Of a DNA stretch of 64,000 bases, positions 1 through 16,500 are shown piece after piece. Both the position numbers and the translations under genes were made by a program. Every line of letters begins with the position of its first letter. Positions within the stretch are counted from its first letter, which is position 1. Source of the DNA: Cucumis sativus. Its lineage: Eukaryota; Streptophyta; Magnoliopsida; Cucurbitales; Cucurbitaceae. The notes beneath the pieces are model-generated. The model was not told where the DNA came from. It did no database searches and worked only from the letters and a program-made list of their open reading frames with translations. The stretch covers positions 3,472,001 through 3,536,000 of the forward strand of contig NC_026661.2 in the NCBI RefSeq assembly GCF_000004075.3. The letters run 5' to 3'.

Positions 1-948
1 TCGTGAATACATGCTAATCAATGAACTGACAACGGCTAAAACTGAACTAGCTCCGGCTTTGATCACTTCAGCATGGATTTGCTGGCCTTGTCCTAAAGTC
101 GCCAGCTCCGAACATGCACTTAATACACTCACAAATGTTATTTTATCCGGTCGAAAGCCTGCCATTTTCATCATATTATACTGGTTCAAAACTTCTTCTG
201 GACACCCATTTTGAGCTTTTCCAGCAATAAGAGTATTCCAAGCAACTACAGTACGAATTGGCATTGATTTAATTAACTTCTCTCCATCAGATAAACTACC
301 GGACTTTATATACATATGAGCTAGAGAGCTGCCCACTACCGAACTCAGTTCAAATCCACATTTCAAGAGACAAGCATGAACCTCTTGACCTGCAAGTAAA
401 GATCTTAAACCAGCACAACCTCTAAGTACACTGCCTAGTGTAAACTCATCAGGCAAAAAACCCAATCCATACATTTCTTTAAACAAACTTAAAGCTTGTT
501 TGTTAAATTCAAACTGGGTCAGACCTGCTATCATCGCATTCCACGTGGCAATGTTTCTTTCAGACATTTCATCAAACAACTTTTGGGCGCTTTCCAAATC
601 CCCAAGCTGCAAGTACCCATTGATCAAAATGTTAAACGACATTACATTTCTTCGTGGCATGTTACTAAACAGCACCAAAGAAGACTTAAACTGTCCTAAT
701 TTGGAGTAAAAGTTTAAAAGATGATTGGAAATGAACTTGTCTTTGGAACCCCCAGATGTAATTATCAAAGAATGGACCTGTTTTCCTCCAAAAAGCGAGC
801 CTAGTTTTATGCATGATTGAAGAAGATGAGAAAACAGAGATGGGTCTGACCATATCTCGGATGTGAAGGTGTCATAGGCTTGTTTTATGCGTCCGTCATT
901 GCAGAGGCTGGTAAATTCTTGTAAAGAAGCAGAAGAAGAAATCTTCAT
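1..948 (-). CDS. Pentatricopeptide repeat (PPR) protein, PLS type, 3' end outside window
   Basis: Reading the minus strand from the ATG at 946-948 gives 316 codons with no stop down to base 1, so the C-terminal part lies outside the window. The protein contains successive PPR units, with anchors such as NVMSFNILINGYLQLGDLES, NIATWNAMIAG and TVVAWNTLIAGKAQNG, each followed by LF.EM or MMKMAGFRPD-type ends. Alternating 31- and about 35-residue units indicate the PLS subfamily, whose members usually bind organellar RNA and act in editing or processing, often with C-terminal E/DYW domains that cannot be seen here. There is no intron in the visible part, as is typical for PPR genes. The overall sequence resembles the At2g41080 group, recalled rather than searched. 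The N-terminus lacks an obvious long transit peptide. Confidence 0.9.
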   Translation of the reverse strand, partial: MKISSSASLQEFTSLCNDGRIKQAYDTFTSEIWSDPSLFSHLLQSCIKLGSLFGGKQVHSLIITSGGSKDKFISNHLLNFYSKLGQFKSSLVLFSNMPRRNVMSFNILINGYLQLGDLESAQKLFDEMSERNIATWNAMIAGLTQFEFNKQALSLFKEMYGLGFLPDEFTLGSVLRGCAGLRSLLAGQEVHACLLKCGFELSSVVGSSLAHMYIKSGSLSDGEKLIKSMPIRTVVAWNTLIAGKAQNGCPEEVLNQYNMMKMAGFRPDKITFVSVLSACSELATLGQGQQIHAEVIKAGASSVLAVVSSLISMYSR

Positions 949-2256
949 GGAAAGCGATCGCACAGTAAATGAATAAAGGGGGTTCAAGAAGGCATTGAAA
1001 CTGCGACTGGGCTTGCGGTTGCCCATGCTTCGCCTTTTGTCTATGCTCGCTTGTGGTAATGGTAATGCTAAAAACGGAAAACGAAGTCATAACTCTTTAC
1101 TGATTTTCATTTCTTAAGAGATAGTGTGTAAGATTGATTCGTAAATTTTCTTATAGATTTAGCTTTTGGAAAGGAATGCTTTTTTTTTATTTTTTCTTCT
1201 TTTTTTTTTTATTTTTTTCATTTATATGTTTAATATTTCTTAATTTACTTTTTTCGTATATTTGTTTAGTAGTTCTTAATTTCTTTGGTTTTTTTCTTTC
1301 TTTATTTTTTTTCATATTTATATGTTTAATTTAATTTTAATGTTTTTCAATTTAGATTTACGTATTTTTTAAATTTCATATTTCATATTTAATTTTAAAT
1401 TTTCTTTTATATTTAGTTATACTGATTTTTTTGTTTCTTTTTAATATATTTTGAAATTTTCTCTATATTTTAATGAATTCTATATACTTTTTATTTTCTA
1501 CATTACTTAAGTTGAAAAAAATTAAGCGAAAATGTTTAGAAAAATATCACAAAACCAGGAACAATAAATCATTATCAAACAAGTATTTTTTTTTTTTGTT
1601 CTCTTAAGCCTCATTTCATAAGTTTGATGGAAATGGTGAAGCCAAGGTTTTGAGGTAAGCAATTTGATTTGCTAGTCCTCTGCTTCTTTCGACATTACAT
1701 GATTGTGAGCACTCATTTTGTCATCATGGGTTCGACCGTCTTGGTATGCAATTCTTTGGATTGAGTCGAAATTGTAAACTTGGTTTACAATCCATACCAA
1801 ATTATTTAGAAAACCATAAGAAATAATATGGTTGTTCTCGATATATCTAACGCAAGATTGACCACCAACATTTTAATATTTTAGTGAAATTTCAGTGGTC
1901 AATCTCACTTGAAAAGAGATGTTTAGATGATTACGTTATTTCGAACAATTTTCCAACTAAATTATTATCACAAAAATTAAGACCAAACTGACTATTTGAG
2001 TTTGGTTTGATCCGATTCACTTGACTTTATCACAATCTAAATTTTCTGGTCATAACATCCAACTTAGCTATCCATTTACTATAACGAGTTCAGTAAGTGG
2101 GAAAACACCAAGGCGAAAAATTACAAATTCGCTGATTGTTTCCAAGTGATCAAATGACTATTTAAACTCTCTTAATTACATGTGACCGAAGACTATAGTA
2201 CACTTCAATACGTACAAATACTTGTCAATTGTAATTACAGTATGTTCTAAAGCTGT
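949..2256. other. Intergenic, T-rich and with small inverted repeats
   Basis: This stretch lies between the PPR start and the FTSH2 stop. Bases 1170-1480 are very T-rich low-complexity sequence whose apparent reading frames (runs of F, L and I) are not convincing genes. Bases 1735-1905 contain imperfect inverted repeats: TTGGTATG and GGATTG words facing CAATCCATACCAA, and 11-bp perfect arms at 1855-1865 and 1895-1905. No coding gene is supported. Confidence 0.6.
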
Positions 2257-6120
<3,864 letters not shown>

Positions 6121-7400
6121 ATGACGCCGGAGTTCTTAAAGAGAACGGATGTGGTTTGAGAAATGAATACGTGCCCTTCTCTTTGTGGTTCCTTTGTCGC
6201 CGTTCACTCACTGATATTTCTTCGTTTTTTTTATTAATTTTGAAATTGAAGAGCATAATTTGGACTCACAAACGAGCCAACCCAAAATCCATAAAATCAA
6301 AAGGGGTCGATGAAGATTAATAGGGTTCAGTTGATGTGGTTTAGATAATAATCCACCGTACTTTTAAAATAATTCAAACGTCTAAGTCAACTAATTAACG
6401 ATGCTCAATTTATACTCCTTTATGATTGGATTGGTTTGAACCAACATAGTATGTTTGGTGACGATTTGATCGAAAAATCGATCTTCACCAACCGATGCTA
6501 GCTCAAGTGTTGTATTAAAAATAGAGAATTATCTCTAATCGAATGTTTAAGTTAATGGGAGAACATTTTCATTCTTCAAGTCAAAATAAGTACTAATCTG
6601 ACATCTATTTCTAGAAATCGAACTACCAATCTCTCTTTCCGCGATTGTTGATTAGAAAAAGCTTTTATTTTTTAGAAGAATATGTATATTGTAAGTGTGA
6701 TGATTCGAGAAATGATAATAACTATATAAGTGTACTAATTTTCCAAAACACTAAATTTGGTTATTGCCAAGAGACAATCATTGATACGAAAAGAGAATGT
6801 ATTAGGCAAATTAATTATAAAATATTGATTAAATACTAATTAACATAAATTAATAGATGCAAATAAAATATAGTAATTGTGTATGGATTGCGTAGTTATG
6901 AATTGATTGGTGGAGAACCGAAGAAGAGTTGAAAAGAGACGTGCATGCCTTGGATGATCCAAAGCTAACCACGTCAATATGAAACAAGTCCAAACACATG
7001 TGATTGTGAACTAAGTAGTTGTAACTTGTAAGCTACATATTTTTTGTTAGGTTAAATTCTATTTTGATTTCTATTCACTTTACATGATGAATGCATCAAA
7101 CATCAATAATCAAAGCAATTATTGGCTGTAAACTATTTGAAAATTAGTACGATTAAATTGCATGATGAAATATATGAGTTTTGGCGCCAAGAATTTCATG
7201 ATCATCGCGAGATCGAGAAGAAACTCTATCGATCCAAAATGTCATTGCCAAGAGGATGCTTTTATGGTTACAACGAGCTCTCTCCTCGAATTATTTCATG
7301 TTCAAAGCACAACATTAATTTTTTAGTGATCAGATTTCATCATTCCTTCAAATTTACGGTTTTCTTCATGTTGATTTCTGGGGAGCATCGTGATGGCACT
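6121..7400. other. Intergenic between FTSH2 promoter and RING gene 3' end
   Basis: AT-rich DNA. Short open frames at 6645-6839 and 7122-7433 on the plus strand have no recognisable domain, and the second overlaps the RING gene antisense. Nothing else was recognised. Confidence 0.5.
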
Positions 7401-9086
7401 TCATGCTCCCCAAAATTCCGCCACATTTCGTAGCATCAGGGCCTCTTCCATGGCTCGTATCAAGTACACGAGCTCCTCGTCCACTAGGCTACTAGGCGGC
7501 GCAATTGATACACTGTTGTTGAAATTGGAAGAAGCTGATCCTCTTCGCTCTGTTCGTTCGAACAAGGTAAATCTGCAAACCGGACATTGGCCGTGGCTCT
7601 TCACCCACGGAACTATGCATTGTTCGTGAAACATATGGTTGCATGGCGTCGTCATCACCTCCTCCTTTGGCTGGAAATCTTCAAGGCAAACGGCGCATCT
7701 CTTGCCTTCTTCATCACCATTGCTGTTGTGCCTCTCATTGGAGTTTACTCTGTTATTCTCTCTGTAATAGAAACTTATTCTCCTACTTGTGTTACTCGGA
7801 GGATCATACACTTTTTTCTTCAGCTTATTCAGTGCCATATTTTGCTCTTCAGATGTTAGCGTCGAGTTCCCTTCGGATCTTGGAGTTGGCGAGTATAGCT
7901 CCGCCGGTATTGGACTGGCCTCAAGCTGTCTTGGTCTTGAATGTGTGATGATTCTGACTATTGCAGGCGGTTCTTCTGGACGGCTGGAAATTTCTCAAAA
8001 AGTCAATGAATTATCAACGAAGTATGGAGGATATGGAATTTACTTGCAGGATGTAAGGCAATGTAAGTAGATTCCCTCTGAAACTGAAACCAAATGATAT
8101 TGTGAAAGGGGATTTAGTTTGTTATTGCAAATTTGGATGCTGCTCATGAAAAAAATTGAAAGTTATTGCAATCCGTTCTTCTCAAAAGTTATAGCTATTT
8201 ATAATAAGCAATTCAATCAAGAATGCCACAATGCCATATTTCTATTTCCCTGCAAATTGTGATATGAATTATTGTTGAACAAATTTGTGCTTAATGCATT
8301 GTGTGATGTTGAATGTTGTTGAACTCCCTTAAGTCAGAGATTCTCCAACAAATCAGTCTCCAAGTTCTGACACTTTGTGGTTTGTTTCCCCCAAATTCTT
8401 CCACTGGTGAAAGTCATGAACTTCTTGCTTCTCTGCCAAGTTATCTTCCTGAGTTAGATGTTAGGCCATGTTATTTCCAGGCAATATACAGCAGACTTTG
8501 CCTGGCCTCTTAAGTTTTCATAATTTCAAATCATTTTGCGAAGTGAATCTGCAATACCAACTTCTTTGGTTTGCCTATAATTCAATCCAAAACACCAAAA
8601 GTTCCAATATAACTACTAATTAAGCTCTTGTGTTGTTTACCTGCCGATGTCCAATATTCTTGTTATCACTGTCTCCCCAGCAGGTCTCCATGGAACTGGA
8701 TCTATCTGTCTGTAAGAATTCTGACAACACATGAACGAGAACGAGCATGAGCTATACAATTGTTATCATCTCTTTAACCTCTCAAGTACTAATATATGAA
8801 AACTAGGAGAACTATCAACAGGGAATTTAAATGTGATCTAGATCTACGAGTTCTGTTTTATGGCCTGCAAATCATGTCGTAGGATAAAAGCATAAGCTTT
8901 GATGGTGGGATTGGAATACAGTTCGTTGCAAAACAAAAGAATCGTTAACCCGCTGACCTGAAATGATTGAGTGTGTGAAGGTGTGGAGTTCGTTCGGTTT
9001 GATTCATTTCTGTTATATCTCTGGCGATCGTGTTCCCTCCTGGCCTGCCAAATTCCTGGAGGAAAATTAGTAGAACGCCTGCTCAT
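7401..9086 (-). CDS. RING-H2 type E3 ubiquitin ligase, three exons
   Basis: The minus-strand exons are 9086-8958, 8705-8641 and 7983-7401: 777 nt, 258 aa, with phases agreeing across both introns. Exon 1 encodes a basic, polar N-terminus (MSRRSTNFPPGIWQARR). Exon 2 encodes IDPVPWRPAGETVITRILDI. Exon 3 carries the RING-H2 finger at residues 161-201: CAVC, then PCNHMFHEQC, then CPVC, matching C-X2-C...C-X-H-X2-H-X2-C...C-X2-C. Such proteins recruit an E2 and transfer ubiquitin; the substrate cannot be told. There is no membrane segment, so it is probably soluble. For exon 2 the AG four bases upstream (8711-8710) would break the frame, so the AG at 8707-8706 was chosen. A TATA-like box lies at 9153-9160. 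Confidence 0.85.
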
Positions 9087-9152
9087 TTTTCAGAAGTTTC
9101 TTCTTCTTCTTCAACCTTTTAGATGTTAAATTGTTGGATTTTAGTGTTTGGG

Positions 9153-9160
9153 ATTTTATA
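9153..9160 (-). promoter_or_regulatory. TATA box of the RING-H2 gene
   Basis: The minus strand reads TATAAAAT about 67 nt upstream of the ATG at 9086, a spacing that fits a short leader. Confidence 0.5.
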
Positions 9161-12100
9161 ATAGTCTTATCACTACCTGAAGATGAATAATCCGAGTGAA
9201 TATATACCGGTCCATGCCATTGTCTTTCTCTGTCTTTGTTTGCCTGGTTGTCTTATTCTCACGTAAACGACTAAAGTCAGATTCCCACTCCATTATAAAT
9301 TTACATAGGGGGAAATATTCATTTTGAAATTAAGGAAAGGAATCTTATTCTGTGGAACCTTCATTTTCATTGCTGATTTTACACTTTGTTGGATATTTGC
9401 ATCCCCAAGATAAATTGAAATTCAAGTCTTTGTTTCAGTTGCAGAACCTCTTTCTATTTTCCTCTCCTTCCTGTATGTTTCGATGAGTAGTAATCAATTA
9501 GGAGATTAGGCATCTTTTCTAGAAACGTTCGAATGAAAAGTTCGCTATCTTTGGCTCTGCAACGTTGAGGATGGGGCAATTTTCTCTTGAAGTGATTCTA
9601 TAACCTTTATTCCACAACCTCAATGTACCAATTTGTCCAGTTTTTTGGGTGCATTTCCTTTAAAGCAAAATACGAATCTCTTTCCATTTTCTGCCTTCGT
9701 TGCTTATCTTCCGTCCATGACATTTGTCAGCTATATTCTCTTCATATAACTTTGAACATCTTGACTTTGATATAGGATTAAGAGTTTATAAGTTCAATCT
9801 AACCACCCATCTCCGTTCATGACATTTGTCAGCTATATTCTCTTCGTATAGCTTTGAACATCTTGACTTTGATATAGGATTAAGAGTTTATAAGTTCAAT
9901 CTAACCACCCAACATAGATTTAATATCTTATGAGTTCTTTTTATATCCAAATGTTGCAAGGTTAGGTTAGTCGTATGAAATCAATCAATCAAGATACGCC
10001 TACTGAAAACATGTTTGCTGATGGATCATTTTATTTAGTTCATAAGCATGGAAACTAACTTGGCAGGGAACTTTTAGTTGATCCACTAAAACCTACACAT
10101 CATTTTCCTTGTTTTGGTGACTTGGTAGAAAAAATTGTATGGAGATGACGTTGGGAAACATGAAATTTCTAACTTCAATTTCGATCTAATCGATATGTTT
10201 ACAAATTTGTGGGAATTAGATGCTGTCAATTTACCAGTTCAGTTATTTGAATCTACTTCCATTTTCACAGCAGTCTGCAGCATGAAAAACAAATATGAGA
10301 TAGTTTATGATATAGAAATTCTAAAGAATTGTACTCATGGATTAAATTTTATTTGATTAACAGTTGCATGTCATAGAAATTAGCAGACCCTGCCATTTTA
10401 TCTCACCCTTTGATCTGTTTCATCCATTCTCTGTCTCTCTCTCTGAACTTCAATTTAACATGTACCAAATTTGAATCAAAATATATAATTCAAAGAATTA
10501 ATGATTTACATGAATAATTAACTCATTAAATGCAAACAAAAATACACAAAAATGATTTTAAAAAATCCATTTCTCTTTACATAACTACTTTAATTTTGTT
10601 ATCAACTTGGATTAAAGATTTTTCCTTTTAATTTAATGAGGATTTGGATTTGTTTTGCACATAATTCATACCTCAATAGGATTTGTTCCTTCCATCATAT
10701 ATATAAGCAATGAAGCCATGGGGGACTTCTAGTTAGTTTTGTCATCATAATTGAGTAAAGTGAAGACATCGAGTCCTCGTTTTGCAAAGCTTCCCTTGTT
10801 TTCTTTAGATTAAAATATCATAGAGTTTGTTTTTGTGTTAAAGTCCAAGTCCATATGCATCTAAAGGTCTAAATTTAGTCAATATTCTTAACAGACCTTT
10901 TTAAAAATACTGAGTAGTTTAATGTTGCTTTTTACTCCTTATATACATATATAGCTTTGTTTGTTTAAGTTATGAAAAGAAGGCATATTCACACCTGCAT
11001 TTTCTTAGGTGAAAGTATTTTGTTATTTAACTAATGTTGATAAAAAGTTGAATGTGAAATAATAAATTTGAATCCGCCAAAAGTAAACGAACTGAGGTGT
11101 TATTTTAAAATTTTCTCCTTAAAACGTAACAAAAACAATAATTAATATAAAAAATCTTACATACATAGATTTATCATATTATCATTAAATACGTTTTTAT
11201 TTAACTATTAATTATATTTTAATTTGTGTTCGTAATGTTCGCGTGCATTTATAGTCAATTAAATTTAGGTTTTTAGTTTTAACTTAAAAAATTTTTAATG
11301 TAAAATTTGGATAAAAGAGAATATTTTTTAACTTTTTTTTTAGCTTGAACATATTCGTAAAAGTTTTTCAATGGTTCGGACATATTTTTAAAATAAAACT
11401 TTAATGATTTTTCTTCAATATTTTTAACTTTAATAGTTTAAGAATATTTTTGACCTAAAGTACAAAGTTCGAAAAGTATTTTTTTAATTTAATTTTAAAA
11501 TAATTAATTGTATAACGATATTTTTAAATAAATAAAAACAGAACAAAATCTATTTACCAGCGCTAAATCTTACAACGAAAATTTATGCGGATAACCTCCA
11601 AAAGAAAAGAATTTTGGTAAAGCTTTCAAATTCCGATGAGTAATGGCCTTGAATCTGAATTTACCGAATTTCTTCTTGTTTCTCCTTCTCGAGCAAGGTC
11701 GAGCCGATGTGGTTGATAAGGCCGGAAGAGACTAGTCAGACGTTGAAAACCATATCCTGAAGGAAGCCGATGAGGTTTTGAGCGGTTTGGTTTCTGCGAT
11801 GAGGTCGTCTCTCTCGTTTCTCGCTTGATTTTTGTGATTTTACTTTGGATTATATATGTGATTTGCTTAAATTAGAGAGTTTTTTTGCTTAGATTATGCG
11901 GGCGGTGGGAGAAGACATGGTTTGTGGGTCGATGGGGAAATTGGGAGAAGAGAAGGTTTATAATGGGAGAAAGTGAAGTTTGTGTTGGAGAGTAAAGCCA
12001 TGGCGGAGGAAAATCTAGAGAAGTGGAGTTATTCGGGAGAGATGGATCAAGCCATGGGGGAACTACGTAGTTTCATTTAGGAGTTTCTTCGAGGATTATT

Positions 12101-13560
12101 AATTTATTATTCCTGTATGCGTTAGGTGCTTTAAATTACGTAAATAGAATTTAGGTACTCTAACTTATTGTAAAAATTAAATACTTACTTTGAGAAATGT
12201 TGATATTGTTTTTTTGAATAATAATTTGGTTGTTGGTGGTTTTGTTATTGTTACGTAGGGTGAAGGAGGGTGTGACTTGGGAGACATATTGGTGCAGTAG
12301 TGGTTGTGATTCTGCGAAGGTGACGTCTTCTTTCTTCTTACAATGCCCAAACTAATTGAAAGGTACGTGTTGAAAGAAATTGCCTATCAAATATAATCTG
12401 CACTCCATTATTTTCTACTCAAATTCATACATCAATGTTTCTTTTTTTAAGAAAAAAGTTCCATTTATAGCACTTTTTTTTCTTTTTCCAATCTCAATGA
12501 TTATGTGTCTAAAGCATGAAATTTGAAATGAAGCCCAAACTTTCAGTTTCATCCCATTACTTCTCATTCACTGTCAATCAACTCCCATCTTACAAACAAC
12601 TTAATAGTTTCTTTTATCTTTCTTCTTAAATTGAGCTGGTGGAGTTCATCGAATACTAATCCTTTATTTTCCCATTCGTAATTTCTTTGAAAACACCTCA
12701 TTATCAATCTAAAAGACTTGCAAAGTAAAGTATAATCCTTTCGTGTTTGAAAAGTATATTTCTTTCTCATTGTAAGACTAACATCTTTCCTCGATACAAG
12801 CGTTGATAATTCATAGCCAAATTTAAAAAATGGAACATATATTTTGAATACTATTTATACCATATTAGACGCTGGAATTCAAATTTGATAATAAAAAATA
12901 AAAAAAACGTCAGACAAAATTAAAAATTTGGGAGATTTTAATTTTAGAACAAAGTTAAAGTAGAATCGTTTGGAAGTTGAGGAATTTAATTGGGGCAATT
13001 GTCATAGTCTATGCAATTCTCCATTGAGAATATATAGGATTAGTTTTACCAATTTCGAGAAATACCTTATCATACAACTTTTATGGAGAAAGAAGATTTT
13101 TGCAAAATTTTCCTAAATATTTCCTATAAACTTCTTGTGAAGAGGCACTTAGCTATGTAGTTGGGTTTATTTTATTTCACTTTTAGAAGCAAAGCTATGC
13201 CTATATAGAAATTTCCCTTAATCATCTTAAATAATCACTATTTTATTCATCTCATTTTCTCATTCTTTTTATTATTATTATTATTATTTGTATTAAACAA
13301 GTTCATTTAAAAAACTATTAAACTAAAAATTTAATGAAGGCCATAAGAGTCTTTAAAATGTATTTAAATTGAAACAACAATTAATTTAAAATTTTAATCG
13401 ATCTAATATAAAATAAATTAAATACTATTTTAATTTCTATATTTAAAGTTTATTCAATTTTAGTTCATACATTTTCGATTAGTTTAATAGTAATTTATAT
13501 ATTTTCAATCGATTTTAAATTTATTTGTTGGATTAAAATTCTATAAATTAAATTTAAATG
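9161..13560. other. Intergenic, mostly featureless AT-rich DNA
   Basis: No supported gene. A tandem duplication at 9711-9910 is listed separately. A CT run lies at about 10434-10446. Bases 11640-12070 are G-richer and have gene-like base use on the plus strand (an ATG at 11642 opens only about 30 codons before a stop, and another open stretch follows from about 11735), which could be a decayed coding fragment or a non-coding transcript. No family was recognised. Confidence 0.4.
9711..9912. repeat. Two-copy tandem duplication, unit 102 bp
   Basis: Copy 1 begins with CCGTCCATGACATTTGTCAG at 9711 and copy 2 with CCGTTCATGACATTTGTCAG at 9813. The copies differ at only a few bases (for example CATATAACT versus CGTATAGCT) and both end in TCTAACCACCCA. 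This is a recent local duplication in non-coding DNA. Confidence 0.95.
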
Positions 13561-16500
13561 GGATGGAATTAAATAGGGAGAAGAGGGGGCTGTTTTCCAG
13601 AATTGTGCTGCGCTAAGGTAGGTGTAGTAGACGGCTACAAGTGTCAAGTGGCCATTACATTACATTATTAAGGTTTAAGCCCCACCTCCTTTCCCTTGGC
13701 TTCTTGTACGAATCTATGTAAAAATAGGTATCTTTCATATTACTGATTTTTGTATAAAACAAAAGCTATGTGTTATTACGAAAAGCATAGGTATTGAATT
13801 ATATGCTTGAGGATCAACTTTTTAAATTACATTGTTTATATGCTTCCATAGTTTATTGAACTAAAAAGCATAGGTAATCTTGCAGTAGAAATTGTCATTA
13901 CAAAAAGAGATAAGGTCTATTAATTAGTTTACTCTTTACGCACCTTGGTATTGATTTTACATGTTACAACAACTATTGTTTCTGCTATAAATATTGTGGA
14001 GACTCAATTGCATAATCGAGCGAGAGATCAATGAATGAACAATTACCTTATAACTTATATTGAGAAAGATTAATTGAATAAATTAGATAATAAACTTATC
14101 ATAGATCGATTTCAAAACCTAATATACATTAAACTGATTAATCTGTAAAACTATAAATCTTACCCAAGTAGATTTGGTTGGTTACAGGTATTTGATAGTG
14201 ACTAATGAAAGTGTCATATCTAAACATGGACAACATTGGTGGAAATTTCAGTATGATAAAATCTTAAGGCTATGATACCATAAAAAGGCTAAACATTAAT
14301 TTTTTTAAAGAAAGACATTACCTTATTTTTAGATTATTAAAATTGAAATTGTTGGGTCTGATAATTGGACAGTTGAAAAGCTGTAGAAATATTAAATTTA
14401 TAATTGAAAAGTTTAAAAACTAAAATAAAAGAAAAAAAGGTTAATTGGAAATGAAAATTTGTAACGTAACTAAGTGAATTAAATTAAGAAAGAAGCAGAG
14501 AGGTTTAAAAATAAAAGAAAGGAAAGGAGAGGAAAGAGAGACGTAATTAAGTGATTGAACCGAAAGAAAATAAATAAAAGAACGCGTACGACACGGCTCG
14601 TCATTAAAGACGCGTAAAGAGGAGAAGTAGACAGGTGGCGGTGTGTAAATGGTGGGTGATGATACTGTTTACGAACTGTCGGTCTAAGTAGCATTTCCTT
14701 CCTAATTCCTATATATATATATAAAGAGAGATAGAATGGTGACAGTTGTAATGTATTTGTGTAAAATCGGCAGCCGAACCATTACTTTCGTTTTTTGTTT
14801 GAAAGCGCTGAGTCCATCCCTTGGCGCGTGGGACCACCTCCTTTTCTTCATTCTTTTTTAATTATTTATCAATTTCTAAACTATTTTTATATTTTTTTTC
14901 TTACTTTATGAAAGCTTCAACTTATATTTACTAGGGAGGATCAATTTATTATTCCAATTATATCTTTCACAAAACTAATATTAACTCAATTACAAATTTA
15001 ATATCTGTACTTCTCATCCTTTCTAGTGTCTTCAATTACATCAAAATTTAAGAAATTTGTAAAAAACTATTTAACATTTTACAAAATCCATGGTCTCTTT
15101 TGAATAATAAATGTTCTATGAAATTCCAACCTTGAGTTTATGTGATGGTTCAGAATCTTAATTCTTAGTCTTAAAATAATGTTTTGGTCAATTGAATTTA
15201 CTTTACTTGTCAATGTGTAGTAATAGAAACCTACAGTTGGGCATGAATAAATATCATTAATATTTCTGGTCACTTACATGGAAACATTCTTCCTATGTGA
15301 TATAAGTGGAAATTTCCTAATTTACTCAGTGGGTTGTTACAATTTTTCTTTAAGTTTGATGGGGAAGGATTAATTGCATTTCTAACAATGGTCCCCAACA
15401 CTTTGCTCCTAAAATCTCCTACCCAATATTTTATTTTCTTGTTTAGTATGATGATTACAGCCTCCATTTATGAAACCAAAATATTTAGACCTTATCAACC
15501 AATTATAAAACTCAAAAATTAATTTGCAACAATTTAGAGGGAATGATGAGATTTAGATTATCCTTTGATCGAATACTCTAGGTTTGAATACACTAACTTT
15601 CTTAAATGCTCAACCATACAACCCTATATCAAGAATTGATGAAGTTAGTGATGAATCTTCGTCATCAACATAGAGAAAAATTTCATTGATCCAAATTCAA
15701 TATGTCCAACATTGTTCCATACAATCTAATAGTCAGACTTTAAACGGTCCTTCAACAAAAATGATAATGCATAATTGCAAAAGCCAAAAATACCCAACTT
15801 AATATGTTATAGAAATGATACATTTTGAAAATATTAAAATTTCATCAAAATTATTTAAATAAAATCCTGTGTTAGGTCTATTTTTGTGAAGATGCGAGGA
15901 AAAGTACTTTCTTTCATTTTCAATCATCTTGATTTTTGTGGATTTCACTAAATCGTTACATCACTTCACCTAAAATAATTTATTTTACTTCTGTTTAAGT
16001 ATCCTTAATTCATTTTGTTGATGTATGTGATGAGAATTGGATGGCTAAGAAACAAACTTAAAACTCCCAAGTTCCATTATTATTACTAAACTATACTTTT
16101 TAAAAAATGATAAAAAAATAGTAAATTTGATAAAAATATTTACTATATATAGCAAAATTTTCAAATTATATGAATACAGAAATTGATTGATGTTATGTAA
16201 AATTTTGCTGTAACTTATAAATATTTTAATTTATTTTATTAATTTTAAAAAGGTTAAAAAGTCAATTGTTGACTTAATTGTTGTTGGCAATGGAAAGAAA
16301 GAAAAAAGAAGTTTGTTTAAGAAGTTAATTTTTGAAATGATAAAAGTTTGAGTTGGTGTTTTTAGTTTTGTATATTGAATGGGTAAAATATTAGAAGAAA
16401 AAGAAGTTGTAGGGAAGGGATTTATGCGTGTGGTAGAGGCGCTTAAAGAAGAGCGTGAAAGAGAGGATGGGGGAAGGAAAGGGCGTAATAGCGGCTCGTT

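Noticed and set aside
1134-1334. 66-codon frame rich in Phe and Leu
   Set aside because: It is produced by a T-rich low-complexity run and has no gene context.
11640-11880. Short gene starting ATGGCCTTGAATCTG
   Set aside because: The frame stops after about 30 codons, no splice pattern restores a longer protein and no family is recognised.
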